A stretch of DNA of 64,000 bases from NCBI RefSeq assembly GCF_002927045.1, contig NZ_PRDW01000009.1:1-64000 (forward strand). Direction: 5' to 3'. This DNA comes from Mycetohabitans endofungorum. Lineage in GTDB: Bacteria > Pseudomonadota > Gammaproteobacteria > Burkholderiales > Burkholderiaceae. A model generated the notes under the pieces. It did no database searches. It saw only the letters and a list, made by a program, of their open reading frames with translations, and was not told the origin of the DNA. Shown piece after piece: positions 9,690 through 17,823 of the stretch. A program made the translations under genes and the position numbers. The first letter of the stretch is position 1. The number at the start of each line of letters is the position of its first letter.

Positions 9690-9696
9690 GCGCGCG

Positions 9697-10437
9697 ATGA
9701 CTGCCACCAGCCTGACACCGGTCGCCGATGACAATCGTCGCGGTGCACCCACCATCGGACCGGTCGAGGCCGCGATCGTCGATTTGGATGGCACGATGGT
9801 CGATACCGCCGGCGATTTCACGGCAGCACTCAACGCGGTGCTCGACGAGCTCGACTTGCCGCCGATCGACCAAGCCGAAGTCGTCGCCTACGTCGGCAAG
9901 GGCTCCGAGCACCTCGTGTGCAGCGTGCTGTCGGCACGCCTGCCGCCAGCCGAGGCCGAGCAGCAGTTCGACGTAGCACTGGCCGGGTACCAGCGGGCAT
10001 ACGCGGTGGTCAATGGCCGCCACACGCGGCTCTACCCGGACGTGATCCGCGGGCTGGACGCATTCGAGGCTGCACGGATCAAGCTTGCATGCGTGACCAA
10101 CAAACCGCTTCGATTCGCGCTCGAGTTGCTCGAGCAGCATGGCCTGCGGCCGTATTTCGAAGTGGTGCTCGGCGGCGACAGCCTGCCGCGGAAAAAGCCG
10201 GACCCATTGCCGATGCTAGCCGCGTGCGACGCGCTCGGCGTGCCGCCCACGCGGGCGGTCGCGATCGGCGACTCGGAAAACGACGCGCGCGCGGCGCGCG
10301 CCGCCGGGCTCGCGACGTTGACCGTACCATACGGTTACAACCACGGCCAACCTGTACAATCGATCGACTCGGATGGTATAGTGGGCTCGCTGCTGGAGGC
10401 GGCCAGCCGGGTAACGGCGCCACACGCCACGCAATAG
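9697..10437 (+). CDS. gph: Phosphoglycolate phosphatase
   Basis: This 246-residue protein of the haloacid dehalogenase superfamily carries the nucleophile motif IVDLDGTMVDT (Asp29 and Asp31), a conserved Thr in CVTNKP, Lys in KKPDPLPML and the acidic motif IGDSENDARAA. It dephosphorylates 2-phosphoglycolate. It starts 7 bases after rpe and ends shortly before the trp leader. The first 20 or so residues are poorly conserved; a later start is possible but no better ATG exists. Confidence 0.9.
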   Translation: MTATSLTPVADDNRRGAPTIGPVEAAIVDLDGTMVDTAGDFTAALNAVLDELDLPPIDQAEVVAYVGKGSEHLVCSVLSARLPPAEAEQQFDVALAGYQRAYAVVNGRHTRLYPDVIRGLDAFEAARIKLACVTNKPLRFALELLEQHGLRPYFEVVLGGDSLPRKKPDPLPMLAACDALGVPPTRAVAIGDSENDARAARAAGLATLTVPYGYNHGQPVQSIDSDGIVGSLLEAASRVTAPHATQ

Positions 10438-10468
10438 CGTCCATCCCGGGGTATCCGCTACCATCGTC

Positions 10469-10543
10469 ATGTTTCTAAACAGAAAACGCAGTCTTGACAG
10501 TATCGACCGGGGAGCCTGGCCCTGGCGCCGCTGGCACGACTGA
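10469..10543 (+). CDS. trpL: Probable trp leader peptide (attenuator)
   Basis: A 24-codon frame, ATG to TGA, lies between gph and trpE. Its last eight residues are A-W-P-W-R-R-W-H before a final Asp, so three tryptophan codons fall within six codons. That is the signature of a leader peptide that senses charged tRNA-Trp. It is followed by two small hairpins and a T-run. The ribosome site is weak. The peptide encodes nothing else I recognise. Confidence 0.65.
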   Translation: MFLNRKRSLDSIDRGAWPWRRWHD

Positions 10544-10604
10544 GCGCGATCTCGCGCCGAAGCTTGTTGCTTGCCGGGTTTCGATTTCCCCGTTTTTTGT
10601 TTTC
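10544..10604 (+). promoter_or_regulatory. Candidate trp attenuator hairpins and T-run
   Basis: Immediately after the leader peptide is a self-complementary stretch, GCGCG-atct-CGCGC (about 10544-10557). A second hairpin, CGGG (10575-10578) with CCCG (10589-10592), is followed directly by TTTTTTGTTTT. Bases GGCGC inside the Trp codon region can pair instead with GCGCC at the end of the first hairpin, which offers the mutually exclusive folds expected of attenuation. The terminator stem as seen is short. Confidence 0.45.
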
Positions 10605-10761
10605 GTTGTCGCCCCTGGCATCGCGGCCGTGTCTGCGATACGCGCCATGTAGCGCCGCCGCGTCCCGGTACGTTGGCTTCGGCACCTACGCTGCGACCGG
10701 GCCACGACATTGGCTCGGTGCATGCCGCGCCGTGCACCGAGCGCCAATAGGACTTGCCAAC

Positions 10762-12267
10762 ATGACCGAGCTTGAATTCCAGTCCCTTGCCAACAAAGGC
10801 TACAACCGCATTGCGCTGATTGCTGAGGCGCTCGCCGACCTTGATACGCCGCTGTCGCTGTATCTGAAACTTGCTCAACCCGAACGAGGAGGCGCGAATT
10901 CGTTTCTGCTCGAGTCGGTGGTCGGCGGCGAACGCTTCGGCCGCTATTCATTCATCGGCCTGCCCGCCCACACCTTGTTGCGTACGCGGCAAGCTGACAG
11001 CGCCGGCATCACCGAAGTGGTGCGCGACGGCCAGGTCATCGAAACGCACGAAGGCGATCCGTTTGCATTCATTGCGCAGTTCCAGGCGCGTTTCAAAGTC
11101 GCGCTCCGGCCCGGCATGCCCCGTTTCTGCGGCGGCCTGGCGGGTTACTTCGGCTACGACGCGGTGCGCTTCATCGAGAAGAAGCTCGCGCATTCGACGC
11201 CCAAGGACGATCTGGGCCTGCCGGACATCCAGCTACTGTTGACCGAAGAAGTGGCAGTGATCGACAACCTGGCCGGCAAGCTCTACCTGATCATCTACGC
11301 CGATCCGGGTGCACCGGAGGCGTACACGCGCGCCAAGCAGCGGCTGCGCGAATTGCGCGACCGGTTGCGCAGCCCGGCCCAGCCTCCGGTCACGTCGCCG
11401 ACGATGCGCACTGACACCTATCGCGAGTTCGTCAAGGACGACTATCTGGCCGCGGTGCGCAAGGCCAAGGAATACATCGCCGCCGGCGAGCTGATGCAGG
11501 TGCAAATCGGGCAGCGGATTTCGAAACCGTTTCGCGACCATCCCCTGTCGCTGTATCGCGCGCTGCGCTCGCTGAACCCGTCGCCGTATATGTATTTCTA
11601 CAACTTCGGTGACTTCCACGTGGTCGGCGCGTCACCTGAGATCCTGGTGCGGCAGGAAGAGCGCGGCGGCGAGCAGATCGTGACGATCCGTCCGCTGGCC
11701 GGCACGCGCGCGCGCGGCAATACGCCGGAGCGCGACGCGCAGTTGGCGACGGAGTTGCTGAACGACCCGAAGGAGATCGCCGAGCACGTGATGCTAATTG
11801 ATCTCGCGCGCAATGACGTCGGCCGCATCGCGCAAACGGGCTCTGTGGTCGTCACCGACAAGATGGTGATCGAAAAATACTCGCACGTGCAGCACATCGT
11901 CAGCTCGGTCGAGGGCAAGCTCAAGCCCGGCATGACGCCCTTCGATGTGCTGCGCGCCACGTTCCCAGCCGGCACGCTGTCCGGCGCCCCGAAGGTCCGC
12001 GCACTGGAATTGATCGATGAACTCGAGCCGGTCAAGCGCGGCCTGTACGGCGGCGCGGTCGGTTATCTGTCATTTTCCGGCGAGATGGATCTGGCGATCA
12101 CAATCCGCACCGGCGTGATCCACGGCGGCAACTTGTACACGCAGGCCGCCGCCGGCATCGTCGCTGATTCGGTACCTGAAGCGGAATGGCAGGAAACCGA
12201 GAACAAAGCGCGTGCCGTATTGCGCGCCGCCGAGCACGTGCAGGATGGCCTGGATGCGCAGTTCTGA
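10762..12267 (+). CDS. trpE: Anthranilate synthase component I
   Basis: This 501-residue chorismate-utilising enzyme makes anthranilate from chorismate together with TrpG. The N-terminal domain has the tryptophan feedback motif LLES (residues 49-52). The C-terminal domain carries IRPLAGTRARG, LIDLARNDVGR, ATFPAGTLSGAPK and GGAVGYLSFSGEMD, all typical of the catalytic core. The frame is open upstream to 10564, but the ATG at 10762 (after AGGACTTG) begins the conserved region. Two levels of control are likely: feedback by tryptophan and attenuation by the upstream leader peptide. Confidence 0.95.
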   Translation: MTELEFQSLANKGYNRIALIAEALADLDTPLSLYLKLAQPERGGANSFLLESVVGGERFGRYSFIGLPAHTLLRTRQADSAGITEVVRDGQVIETHEGDPFAFIAQFQARFKVALRPGMPRFCGGLAGYFGYDAVRFIEKKLAHSTPKDDLGLPDIQLLLTEEVAVIDNLAGKLYLIIYADPGAPEAYTRAKQRLRELRDRLRSPAQPPVTSPTMRTDTYREFVKDDYLAAVRKAKEYIAAGELMQVQIGQRISKPFRDHPLSLYRALRSLNPSPYMYFYNFGDFHVVGASPEILVRQEERGGEQIVTIRPLAGTRARGNTPERDAQLATELLNDPKEIAEHVMLIDLARNDVGRIAQTGSVVVTDKMVIEKYSHVQHIVSSVEGKLKPGMTPFDVLRATFPAGTLSGAPKVRALELIDELEPVKRGLYGGAVGYLSFSGEMDLAITIRTGVIHGGNLYTQAAAGIVADSVPEAEWQETENKARAVLRAAEHVQDGLDAQF

Positions 12268-12326
12268 CAGGGCGCTCCCCCATTGAGCGACGCGTGCCCG
12301 CCGCAAACCGGATTGTGTCATTTGGG

Positions 12327-12356
12327 TCGACAGGCCCGCGCACGAAACGCTACAAT
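12327..12356 (+). promoter_or_regulatory. Candidate promoter for trpG unit
   Basis: TCGACA (12327-12332), one mismatch from the -35 consensus, is followed after 18 bases by TACAAT (12351-12356). It lies 60 bases after trpE in an otherwise gene-poor interval and points at trpG. It would give trpG-trpD-trpC a transcript separate from trpE. Confidence 0.45.
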
Positions 12357-12420
12357 GAACCCGACGACCGACCCGGCCAGCGCGCCGGGCCGCTATTTCA
12401 GCCAGGCGTAACCAATGTTT

Positions 12421-12489
12421 CGAACCACGTTGACCCGCGCAGCCCAGTGGTGGCGCTTCCGCTAGGAAGCGGCACGTCGTCGTGGTTCG
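12421..12489 (+). promoter_or_regulatory. Nested hairpin in trpG leader
   Basis: CGAACCACG (12421-12429) is perfectly complementary to CGTGGTTCG (12481-12489) and encloses a second perfect hairpin, CGCTTCC-gcta-GGAAGCG (12454-12471). The element lies downstream of the candidate trpG promoter and upstream of the small frame at 12573. No T-run follows, so it is not a simple terminator. Confidence 0.4.
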
Positions 12490-12572
12490 CCCACCGCACT
12501 TTGCCGCCGTATCCGGTGGCAGGTTTACAACCCTGATAGGGCTACGGTACGGCGGCTCCAAGCTCAAGGAGA

Positions 12573-12854
12573 TTGCCGATGCCGTTGACAGATCCAGCCG
12601 TCGCCAACACGCCCGAACCGCTCGATGCGGGCCCCGTCGTCGTCCCTGCTGTGGCACGCGCAGCCGGTTGCGCGTGCCACGCCCGCGCGCTGCGCGCCCG
12701 CGTTCATGTTCGCTCTCGTTTGCGTCGGGCGCCTGTGGCAACCCCGCCTGTGGCGGCCCCCTGCCGGGCCACACTAAGCAGGTTCGTGGGCCAGCAGCCT
12801 CATCGCGTCGATTTTTCGTTCAATATCAGTCCATTGGGTGCCGTATGCTGCTGA
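12573..12854 (+). CDS. Small protein of unknown function before trpG
   Basis: A 93-residue frame has a strong ribosome site (AAGGAGA, 7 bases before the ATG). It ends 10 bases inside trpG, an arrangement that could couple translation. The sequence is rich in Ala, Pro and Arg, with an acidic N-terminus ([14 protein letters not shown]) and several Cys, and matches no family I know. Composition alone could come from high-GC noise. The ribosome site and overlap are the only arguments that it is expressed. Confidence 0.33.
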   Translation: MPMPLTDPAVANTPEPLDAGPVVVPAVARAAGCACHARALRARVHVRSRLRRAPVATPPVAAPCRATLSRFVGQQPHRVDFSFNISPLGAVCC

Positions 12855-13432
12855 TGATCGATAACTATGACTCGTTCACCTACAACCTCGTCCAGTACTT
12901 TGGCGAGTTGGGCGAGCAAGTGCGGACCTACCGCAATGACGAGATCACCTGCGACGAGGTCGCCGCGCTAAACCCGCAGCGTATCTGCCTGTCGCCTGGA
13001 CCAAGCAATCCGCAACACGCCGGCGTGACACTCTCGGTGATCCAACGCTTCGCCGGCCGCATCCCGATGCTTGGCATATGCCTGGGACACCAGGCGATCG
13101 GCGAGGCGTTCGGCGGCCGCATCGTGCGAGCCAAGACGATCATGCATGGCAAAGTCAGCGAAATCGAGACCGATCGGCGGGGGATCTTCGCCGATCTACC
13201 GCACTGCTTTAAGGTCACGCGGTACCACTCGCTGGCCATCGAGCGCGACACGCTGCCCGACTGCCTGGAGGTCTGCGCATGGACCGACGATGGCGAAATC
13301 ATGGGCGTGCGCCACAAGACGCTGCCGATCGAGGGTGTGCAGTTCCACCCGGAATCGATCTTGTCCGAGCATGGCCATGCACTGCTTGAGAATTTCATCG
13401 CTCAAAGCCGCACTGCGGCGCTTACCCGATGA
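12845..13432 (+). CDS. trpG: Anthranilate synthase component II (glutaminase)
   Basis: This 195-residue class I glutamine amidotransferase has the catalytic triad Cys79 (LGICLGHQ), His168 and Glu170 (QFHPES). It supplies ammonia to TrpE. The start ATG at 12845 opens the conserved [15 protein letters not shown]; the frame runs open further upstream to 12482 but that part is not family sequence. It is followed by trpD with only a short gap. In Burkholderia the same subunit often also serves para-aminobenzoate synthesis. Confidence 0.95.
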   Translation: MLLMIDNYDSFTYNLVQYFGELGEQVRTYRNDEITCDEVAALNPQRICLSPGPSNPQHAGVTLSVIQRFAGRIPMLGICLGHQAIGEAFGGRIVRAKTIMHGKVSEIETDRRGIFADLPHCFKVTRYHSLAIERDTLPDCLEVCAWTDDGEIMGVRHKTLPIEGVQFHPESILSEHGHALLENFIAQSRTAALTR

Positions 13433-13500
13433 ACGCGCGCCCTACCGGCGTGATGCCCCTGTCGCCCCCGCTCACTGGCCTAACCCGCACGGAGAACCGG

Positions 13501-14532
13501 ATGCCCATCACCCCGCAGGAAGCGCTGCAGCGTACCATCGAGCACCGCGAGATCTTCCATGACGAGATGCTGCACTTGATGCGGATGATCATGCGCGGAG
13601 AAATGTCGCCGGTCATGGCGGCCGCTATCATCACCGGGCTGCGCGTGAAGAAGGAAACGATCGGAGAGATCACCGCGGCGGCAACCGTCATGCGCGAGTT
13701 CGCCCACCACGTGCAGATAGCCGACAACCGGCACTTTGTCGATATCGTGGGCACCGGCGGCGACGGCTCGCATACGTTCAATATCTCCACGGCAACCATG
13801 TTCGTGACCGCCGCAGCCGGCGCAAAGGTCGCCAAGCATGGCAATCGCAGCGTGTCCTCCAAGTCCGGCAGCGCCGATGTGCTCGAGGCGCTCGGCGTCA
13901 ACATCAACCTAACGCCGGAACAGGTGGCGCAGTCTATCGAGGCGACCGGCATGGGGTTCATGTTCGCGCCGAACCACCATCCGGCGATGAAGAACGTCGC
14001 GCCGATCCGTCGCGAAATGGGGGTACGCACGATCTTCAATATACTGGGGCCGTTGACCAATCCGGCTGGGGCACCGAACCAACTACAAGGCGTGTTCCAC
14101 GAGGATCTGGTCGGCATCCAGGTCCGGGTGATGCAACGGCTTGGCGCAAACCACGTGCTGGTCGTCTACGGGCGCGACGGGATGGACGAAGTATCGCTCG
14201 GCGCGGCGACACGGGTCGGCGAGTTGCGCGATGGCCAGGTGCATGAATACGAAATCCATCCCGAGGACTTTGGCCTGCAAATGGTGTCGAATCGCTCCCT
14301 GAAGGTCGCCAACGCGGACGAATCGAAAACAATGCTGCTCAGCGCACTGGACAATACGCCGGGTACCGCCCGCGAGATCGTCGCGCTCAATGCCGGTGCC
14401 GCGCTGTATGCGGCCAACGTCGTCGCCTCGATCGGCGACGGGATCCGGCAAGCGCGTGAGGCAATCGCCAGCGGAGCCGCCCGTGCGAAGGTCGATGAAC
14501 TTGTCCGTTTCACGCAGCAGTTGAGTCATTGA
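13501..14532 (+). CDS. trpD: Anthranilate phosphoribosyltransferase
   Basis: This 343-residue enzyme transfers phosphoribose from PRPP to anthranilate. Signature stretches are [15 protein letters not shown] (PRPP loop), [21 protein letters not shown] and [30 protein letters not shown]. The frame opens at 13429 with an ATG overlapping the trpG stop, but the ATG at 13501 has a GGAGAA ribosome site and gives the family length. The overlap start would add 24 poorly conserved residues. It lies between trpG and trpC. Confidence 0.94.
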   Translation: MPITPQEALQRTIEHREIFHDEMLHLMRMIMRGEMSPVMAAAIITGLRVKKETIGEITAAATVMREFAHHVQIADNRHFVDIVGTGGDGSHTFNISTATMFVTAAAGAKVAKHGNRSVSSKSGSADVLEALGVNINLTPEQVAQSIEATGMGFMFAPNHHPAMKNVAPIRREMGVRTIFNILGPLTNPAGAPNQLQGVFHEDLVGIQVRVMQRLGANHVLVVYGRDGMDEVSLGAATRVGELRDGQVHEYEIHPEDFGLQMVSNRSLKVANADESKTMLLSALDNTPGTAREIVALNAGAALYAANVVASIGDGIRQAREAIASGAARAKVDELVRFTQQLSH

Positions 14533-14550
14533 GTCAAACAGAGCACCACC

Positions 14551-15357
14551 ATGACTGATATTCTCGATCGCATCATTGCAGTCAAGCGCGATGAGATCCG
14601 TGCCGCGCAGGCGAGTGCGCCTCTGGCAGAGTTGCAACTGAGCGCCCACGCGCGGCGCGGCGACCTACGCGACTTCGTTGCGGCGTTGCGTGTCAAGCAC
14701 GCGCTCGGACAGCCGGCGATCATCACCGAGGTGAAAAAGGCCAGCCCCTCCAAGGGCGTGTTGCGCGAAACCTTCGTGCCAGCCGACATTGCGTGCTCGT
14801 ACGCGCAGCACGGCGCCGCATGCTTGTCGGTACTCACGGACGTGCAGTTTTTCCAGGGCAGCGCGCACTACCTCCAGCAGGCTCGCGACGCGTGCATGCT
14901 GCCCGTGCTGCGCAAGGACTTCATCATCGACCCGTACCAGGTGCTGGAGGCGCGTGCGATGGGTGCGGACTGCATCCTGCTGATCGCCGCCGCGCTGGAG
15001 CCAGCGCAGATGCGCGAGCTGGAAGCGTACGCGCATTCGCTGGGGCTCGCGGTGCTGGTGGAAGTGCACAACGCGCACGAACTGGACGTGGCGTTGACGC
15101 TGAAGACACCGCTGATCGGCGTCAACAATCGCAACCTGCGCACGTTCGCCGTCACGCTGGACACCACACTTGGGCTCCTCGACAGCATTCCCGACGAGCG
15201 TATCGTGGTAACCGAGTCGGGGATCCTGACGCGCGACGACGTGGACCGGATGCGTGCAGCCGGCGTTCATACTTTCCTGGTCGGTGAAGCGTTCATGCGC
15301 GCGGACAATCCCGGTGCCGCGCTCGCCGACATGTTTTTCGGACCGCAACGTCCATGA
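14551..15357 (+). CDS. trpC: Indole-3-glycerol phosphate synthase
   Basis: This 268-residue TIM-barrel protein closes the indole ring from carboxyphenylamino-deoxyribulose phosphate. Family motifs are [35 protein letters not shown] and [12 protein letters not shown]. It follows trpD by 18 bases. No trpF, trpB or trpA follows; in Burkholderia they sit in another operon. Its stop overlaps the next gene by ATGA. Confidence 0.95.
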   Translation: MTDILDRIIAVKRDEIRAAQASAPLAELQLSAHARRGDLRDFVAALRVKHALGQPAIITEVKKASPSKGVLRETFVPADIACSYAQHGAACLSVLTDVQFFQGSAHYLQQARDACMLPVLRKDFIIDPYQVLEARAMGADCILLIAAALEPAQMRELEAYAHSLGLAVLVEVHNAHELDVALTLKTPLIGVNNRNLRTFAVTLDTTLGLLDSIPDERIVVTESGILTRDDVDRMRAAGVHTFLVGEAFMRADNPGAALADMFFGPQRP

Positions 15358-16004
15358 CGACGATGAGCATCGAACGCGAAATCAAGCTTACGCTGCCGGC
15401 ATCGCGGGTCGAGGCCGCCCGCGCGCTGCTCACCGAGTTGAGCGGACATGACGGCCAACCGGTCGCCCTCGCCAATCTCTACTTCGATACGCCCGACGGC
15501 AGGCTCGCGCGCGCCGGCGGTGCATTGCGATTGCGACGCACGCCTGATGGCTGGCTGCAGACCTTCAAGTTTGGCGGCGGCGCGTCGGGCGGGGTGCACA
15601 GCCGCCATGAATGGGAAATGACGGTGGCCGGCGACGCGCTCGAACTCGACGCGCTGCTCGCCGCGTGCGGCGACGCGCAAGCGCGCGCGCTCGTGCGCAA
15701 CGCTGCGGCGACGCTCGTGCCCCTGTTTCGCACCGACTTCACGCGCACGCTATGGCCGCTTTACTGGACCGGCACACCCATCGAAGCCGCGCTGGACATT
15801 GGCGAAGTGCAGGCCGAGGTGGACGGCGCAATGCGGCGTGCGCCGATCTGCGAAATCGAACTTGAACTGAAGGATGCGCCGAAGGCCAGTGCGCATGCAG
15901 CCCTCGACGCGCTCGCCGCCGTCATCAAGCAGCGCTTGCCGGGCACCACGTCCGAGGACGTCAGCAAAGCCGAACGGGGTTATCGGTTGCGCAGCGGCCA
16001 GTAA
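15354..16004 (+). CDS. CYTH-domain triphosphatase
   Basis: This 216-residue protein carries the CYTH signature ExExK near its N-terminus (EREIK in [11 protein letters not shown]), followed by alternating strands with basic and acidic residues ([21 protein letters not shown] and EIELELKD) that line the triphosphate tunnel. Family members hydrolyse inorganic triphosphate or related substrates with a divalent metal. It lacks the C-terminal CHAD domain found in longer relatives such as YgiF. It overlaps the trpC stop by four bases, so it is probably co-transcribed with the trp genes. The ATG at 15363 is an alternative start. Confidence 0.8.
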   Translation: MTTMSIEREIKLTLPASRVEAARALLTELSGHDGQPVALANLYFDTPDGRLARAGGALRLRRTPDGWLQTFKFGGGASGGVHSRHEWEMTVAGDALELDALLAACGDAQARALVRNAAATLVPLFRTDFTRTLWPLYWTGTPIEAALDIGEVQAEVDGAMRRAPICEIELELKDAPKASAHAALDALAAVIKQRLPGTTSEDVSKAERGYRLRSGQ

Positions 16005-16055
16005 ACCATCCGTTGTTGCCGGGCGCCCACCCTTTTATCCGACTTTATCGCGATC

Positions 16056-16913
16056 ATGGCTTCCCGCATTAAACACTCCACCACCGCCACCGCATTGCGC
16101 GGTGCCGGCAAGCAGCGAACCGAGCGCCAGCAACCGTCGTTGTTCGACGATCCGCCGCCCCCGCATGAGTGCACGGTGGCACCATCGCCGCGGTCGTGTC
16201 CACCGTCTTGCGCGGCACTCACCCTCGAACAACAATTCGACAGCCTGCCTGCGATGTGGCGCGCACACCTGGCGCCGTTCATCGGCAGTCCGGCATACAC
16301 GCGCCTGTGCGAGTTCGTCGACCATGAGCGCAGCAGCGGCAAGACGGTTTATCCGACGGACGTGTTCCGCGCATTGCATCTGACGTCGCCAGACGACGTC
16401 AAGGTGGTCATCCTAGGTCAGGATCCCTATCACGGCGAGGACAACGGCGTGCCGCAGGCGCACGGACTGGCGTTTTCCGTGCCTCCCGGCGTCCGGCCCC
16501 CCCCGTCGTTACGCAATATTTTCAAGGAAATTGCCGCGACTTTCGACCATGCAGTGCCACGCCATGGCTGCCTGGATTACTGGGCCCGGCAAGGGGTGCT
16601 GCTGCTCAACACGGTATTGACCGTCGAGCGCAACCGGGCGGCCAGCCATGCGAAGCGTGGCTGGGAGCAATGCACGGACACGCTGATCGAGCACCTTGCC
16701 ACGCGGCACGAAGGCCTTGTGTTCATGCTGTGGGGCTCGCATGCGCAAGCCAAACGACAGTTACTGCACGGCCGCGGCCACCGGATTCTCGAAGCACCGC
16801 ATCCGTCACCGCTGTCGGCGCACCGCGGCTTCCTTGGTTGCCGCCACTTCGCGCTTGCCAATGAGCATCTGCGCCAGGTTGGTCGCGAGCCGATCGATTG
16901 GCGCGTGCCGTGA
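16056..16913 (+). CDS. ung: Uracil-DNA glycosylase
   Basis: This 285-residue family 1 enzyme removes uracil from DNA. It shows the water-activating motif VVILGQDPYHG and the DNA-intercalating loop HPSPLSAHRGF. The fold begins about residue 55; the first 50 or so residues are a low-complexity extension with a QPSLFDDPPPP stretch. That resembles a clamp- or SSB-binding tail but is not verified. The gene end has seeded a tandem repeat just downstream. Confidence 0.93.
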   Translation: MASRIKHSTTATALRGAGKQRTERQQPSLFDDPPPPHECTVAPSPRSCPPSCAALTLEQQFDSLPAMWRAHLAPFIGSPAYTRLCEFVDHERSSGKTVYPTDVFRALHLTSPDDVKVVILGQDPYHGEDNGVPQAHGLAFSVPPGVRPPPSLRNIFKEIAATFDHAVPRHGCLDYWARQGVLLLNTVLTVERNRAASHAKRGWEQCTDTLIEHLATRHEGLVFMLWGSHAQAKRQLLHGRGHRILEAPHPSPLSAHRGFLGCRHFALANEHLRQVGREPIDWRVP

Positions 16914-16999
16914 GCGAGCCGACTGGGCCCTGCTGGGAGCCGATTGGCGCGTGCCGTGAGCCGACTGTGGCCTGCCGGGAGCCGATTGGAGCCGGCCGG
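16887..16999. repeat. 21-bp tandem repeat seeded by the ung 3' end
   Basis: Four direct units of 21 bases occupy 16916-16936, 16937-16957, 16958-16978 and 16979-16999, each starting GAGCCGA(C/T)TG. The last codons of ung (from 16887) have the same text with a 4-base insertion, and gattggcgcgtgccgtga occurs both at the ung stop and inside the second unit. So the array appears to have grown from the gene's own end. Confidence 0.75.
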
Positions 17000-17114
17000 A
17001 AGCCAACCCCATTCGGGGCGCCGTTCCGTTGGCCGCCCGGTCGGCAGGCCGGAACACCGCTCTGAACTGGCAGTGCCACTGGCGACGTCATGCCCGCACG
17101 CCGGCAACTGCGCA

Positions 17115-17708
17115 TCACACAGCGGCAATTGCCTCGCGTGCCGCCGCCAGGCCGCTTTGTTTGGATTGCTCACCGAGGTTCAGCCCTTCGGCGAAGATGA
17201 ACGTGACGTCGGTCAGGCCGATAAAGGCGAGGAACGTTTTCAAATAAGGCGTCTGCAAGTCCGCCGGCGTGCCGAGGTACTTGCCACCGCGCGCGGTCAC
17301 GACATACACCTTCTTGCCCGTGACCAGCCCTTGTGGGCCCTCCGCCGTATAGCGGAAGGTCACGCCAGCACGCGCGACATGGTCGAAATACACTTTCAAC
17401 TGGCTGGAGATACCAAAATTGTACATTGGCGCGCCGATGACAATGATGTCGGCAGCCTTCAACTCCGCCACCAAGGCGTCGCTGCGGGCGATGATCGCCT
17501 GCTGCTGCGCATTGCGCTGTTCTGCCGGCGTGAAGAAGGCGCCAAGTGCTGCTTCGTCCAGGTGCGGCAAGCTATTGGTCAACAGATCCCGCACGACCAG
17601 CGTGGCATCCGGGTGCGACTGTTGCAGCTTCGCCGTCAATTCATTGGCCAACAGCGTGGATTGCGCCTCCGTGCGCGCAGCGGAATTGATCTGGAGAATC
17701 GTAGTCAT
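17115..17708 (-). CDS. azoR: FMN-dependent NADH-azoreductase
   Basis: This 197-residue flavodoxin-fold protein carries the FMN-contacting stretches [11 protein letters not shown] near the N-terminus, [22 protein letters not shown] in the middle and TARGGKY later. AzoR reduces azo compounds and quinones with NADH. The frame extends upstream to 17741, but the ATG at 17708 has a GGAG site nine bases ahead and opens the conserved TTILQINS. It is monocistronic, between the ung repeats and the M61 peptidase. Confidence 0.88.
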   Translation of the reverse strand: MTTILQINSAARTEAQSTLLANELTAKLQQSHPDATLVVRDLLTNSLPHLDEAALGAFFTPAEQRNAQQQAIIARSDALVAELKAADIIVIGAPMYNFGISSQLKVYFDHVARAGVTFRYTAEGPQGLVTGKKVYVVTARGGKYLGTPADLQTPYLKTFLAFIGLTDVTFIFAEGLNLGEQSKQSGLAAAREAIAAV

Positions 17709-17823
17709 GTTGGGCTCCGTCAGGTTCAGTTCGAGCATCATGCCCGGTCAGGAGCCATTCTAGTTTTTGGCGCAGCGCGAAAAAGGGGGCTGCGCGACAC
17801 GGATTGTTGCACTGGCGGAACGA

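Noticed and set aside
10494-10499. TTGACA matching the -35 consensus upstream of trpE
   Set aside because: It lies inside the leader peptide frame and no -10-like hexamer follows at 16-19 bases.
12482-12844. In-frame 5' extension of trpG
   Set aside because: TrpG families begin at the [11 protein letters not shown] text; the extension has no conserved sequence.
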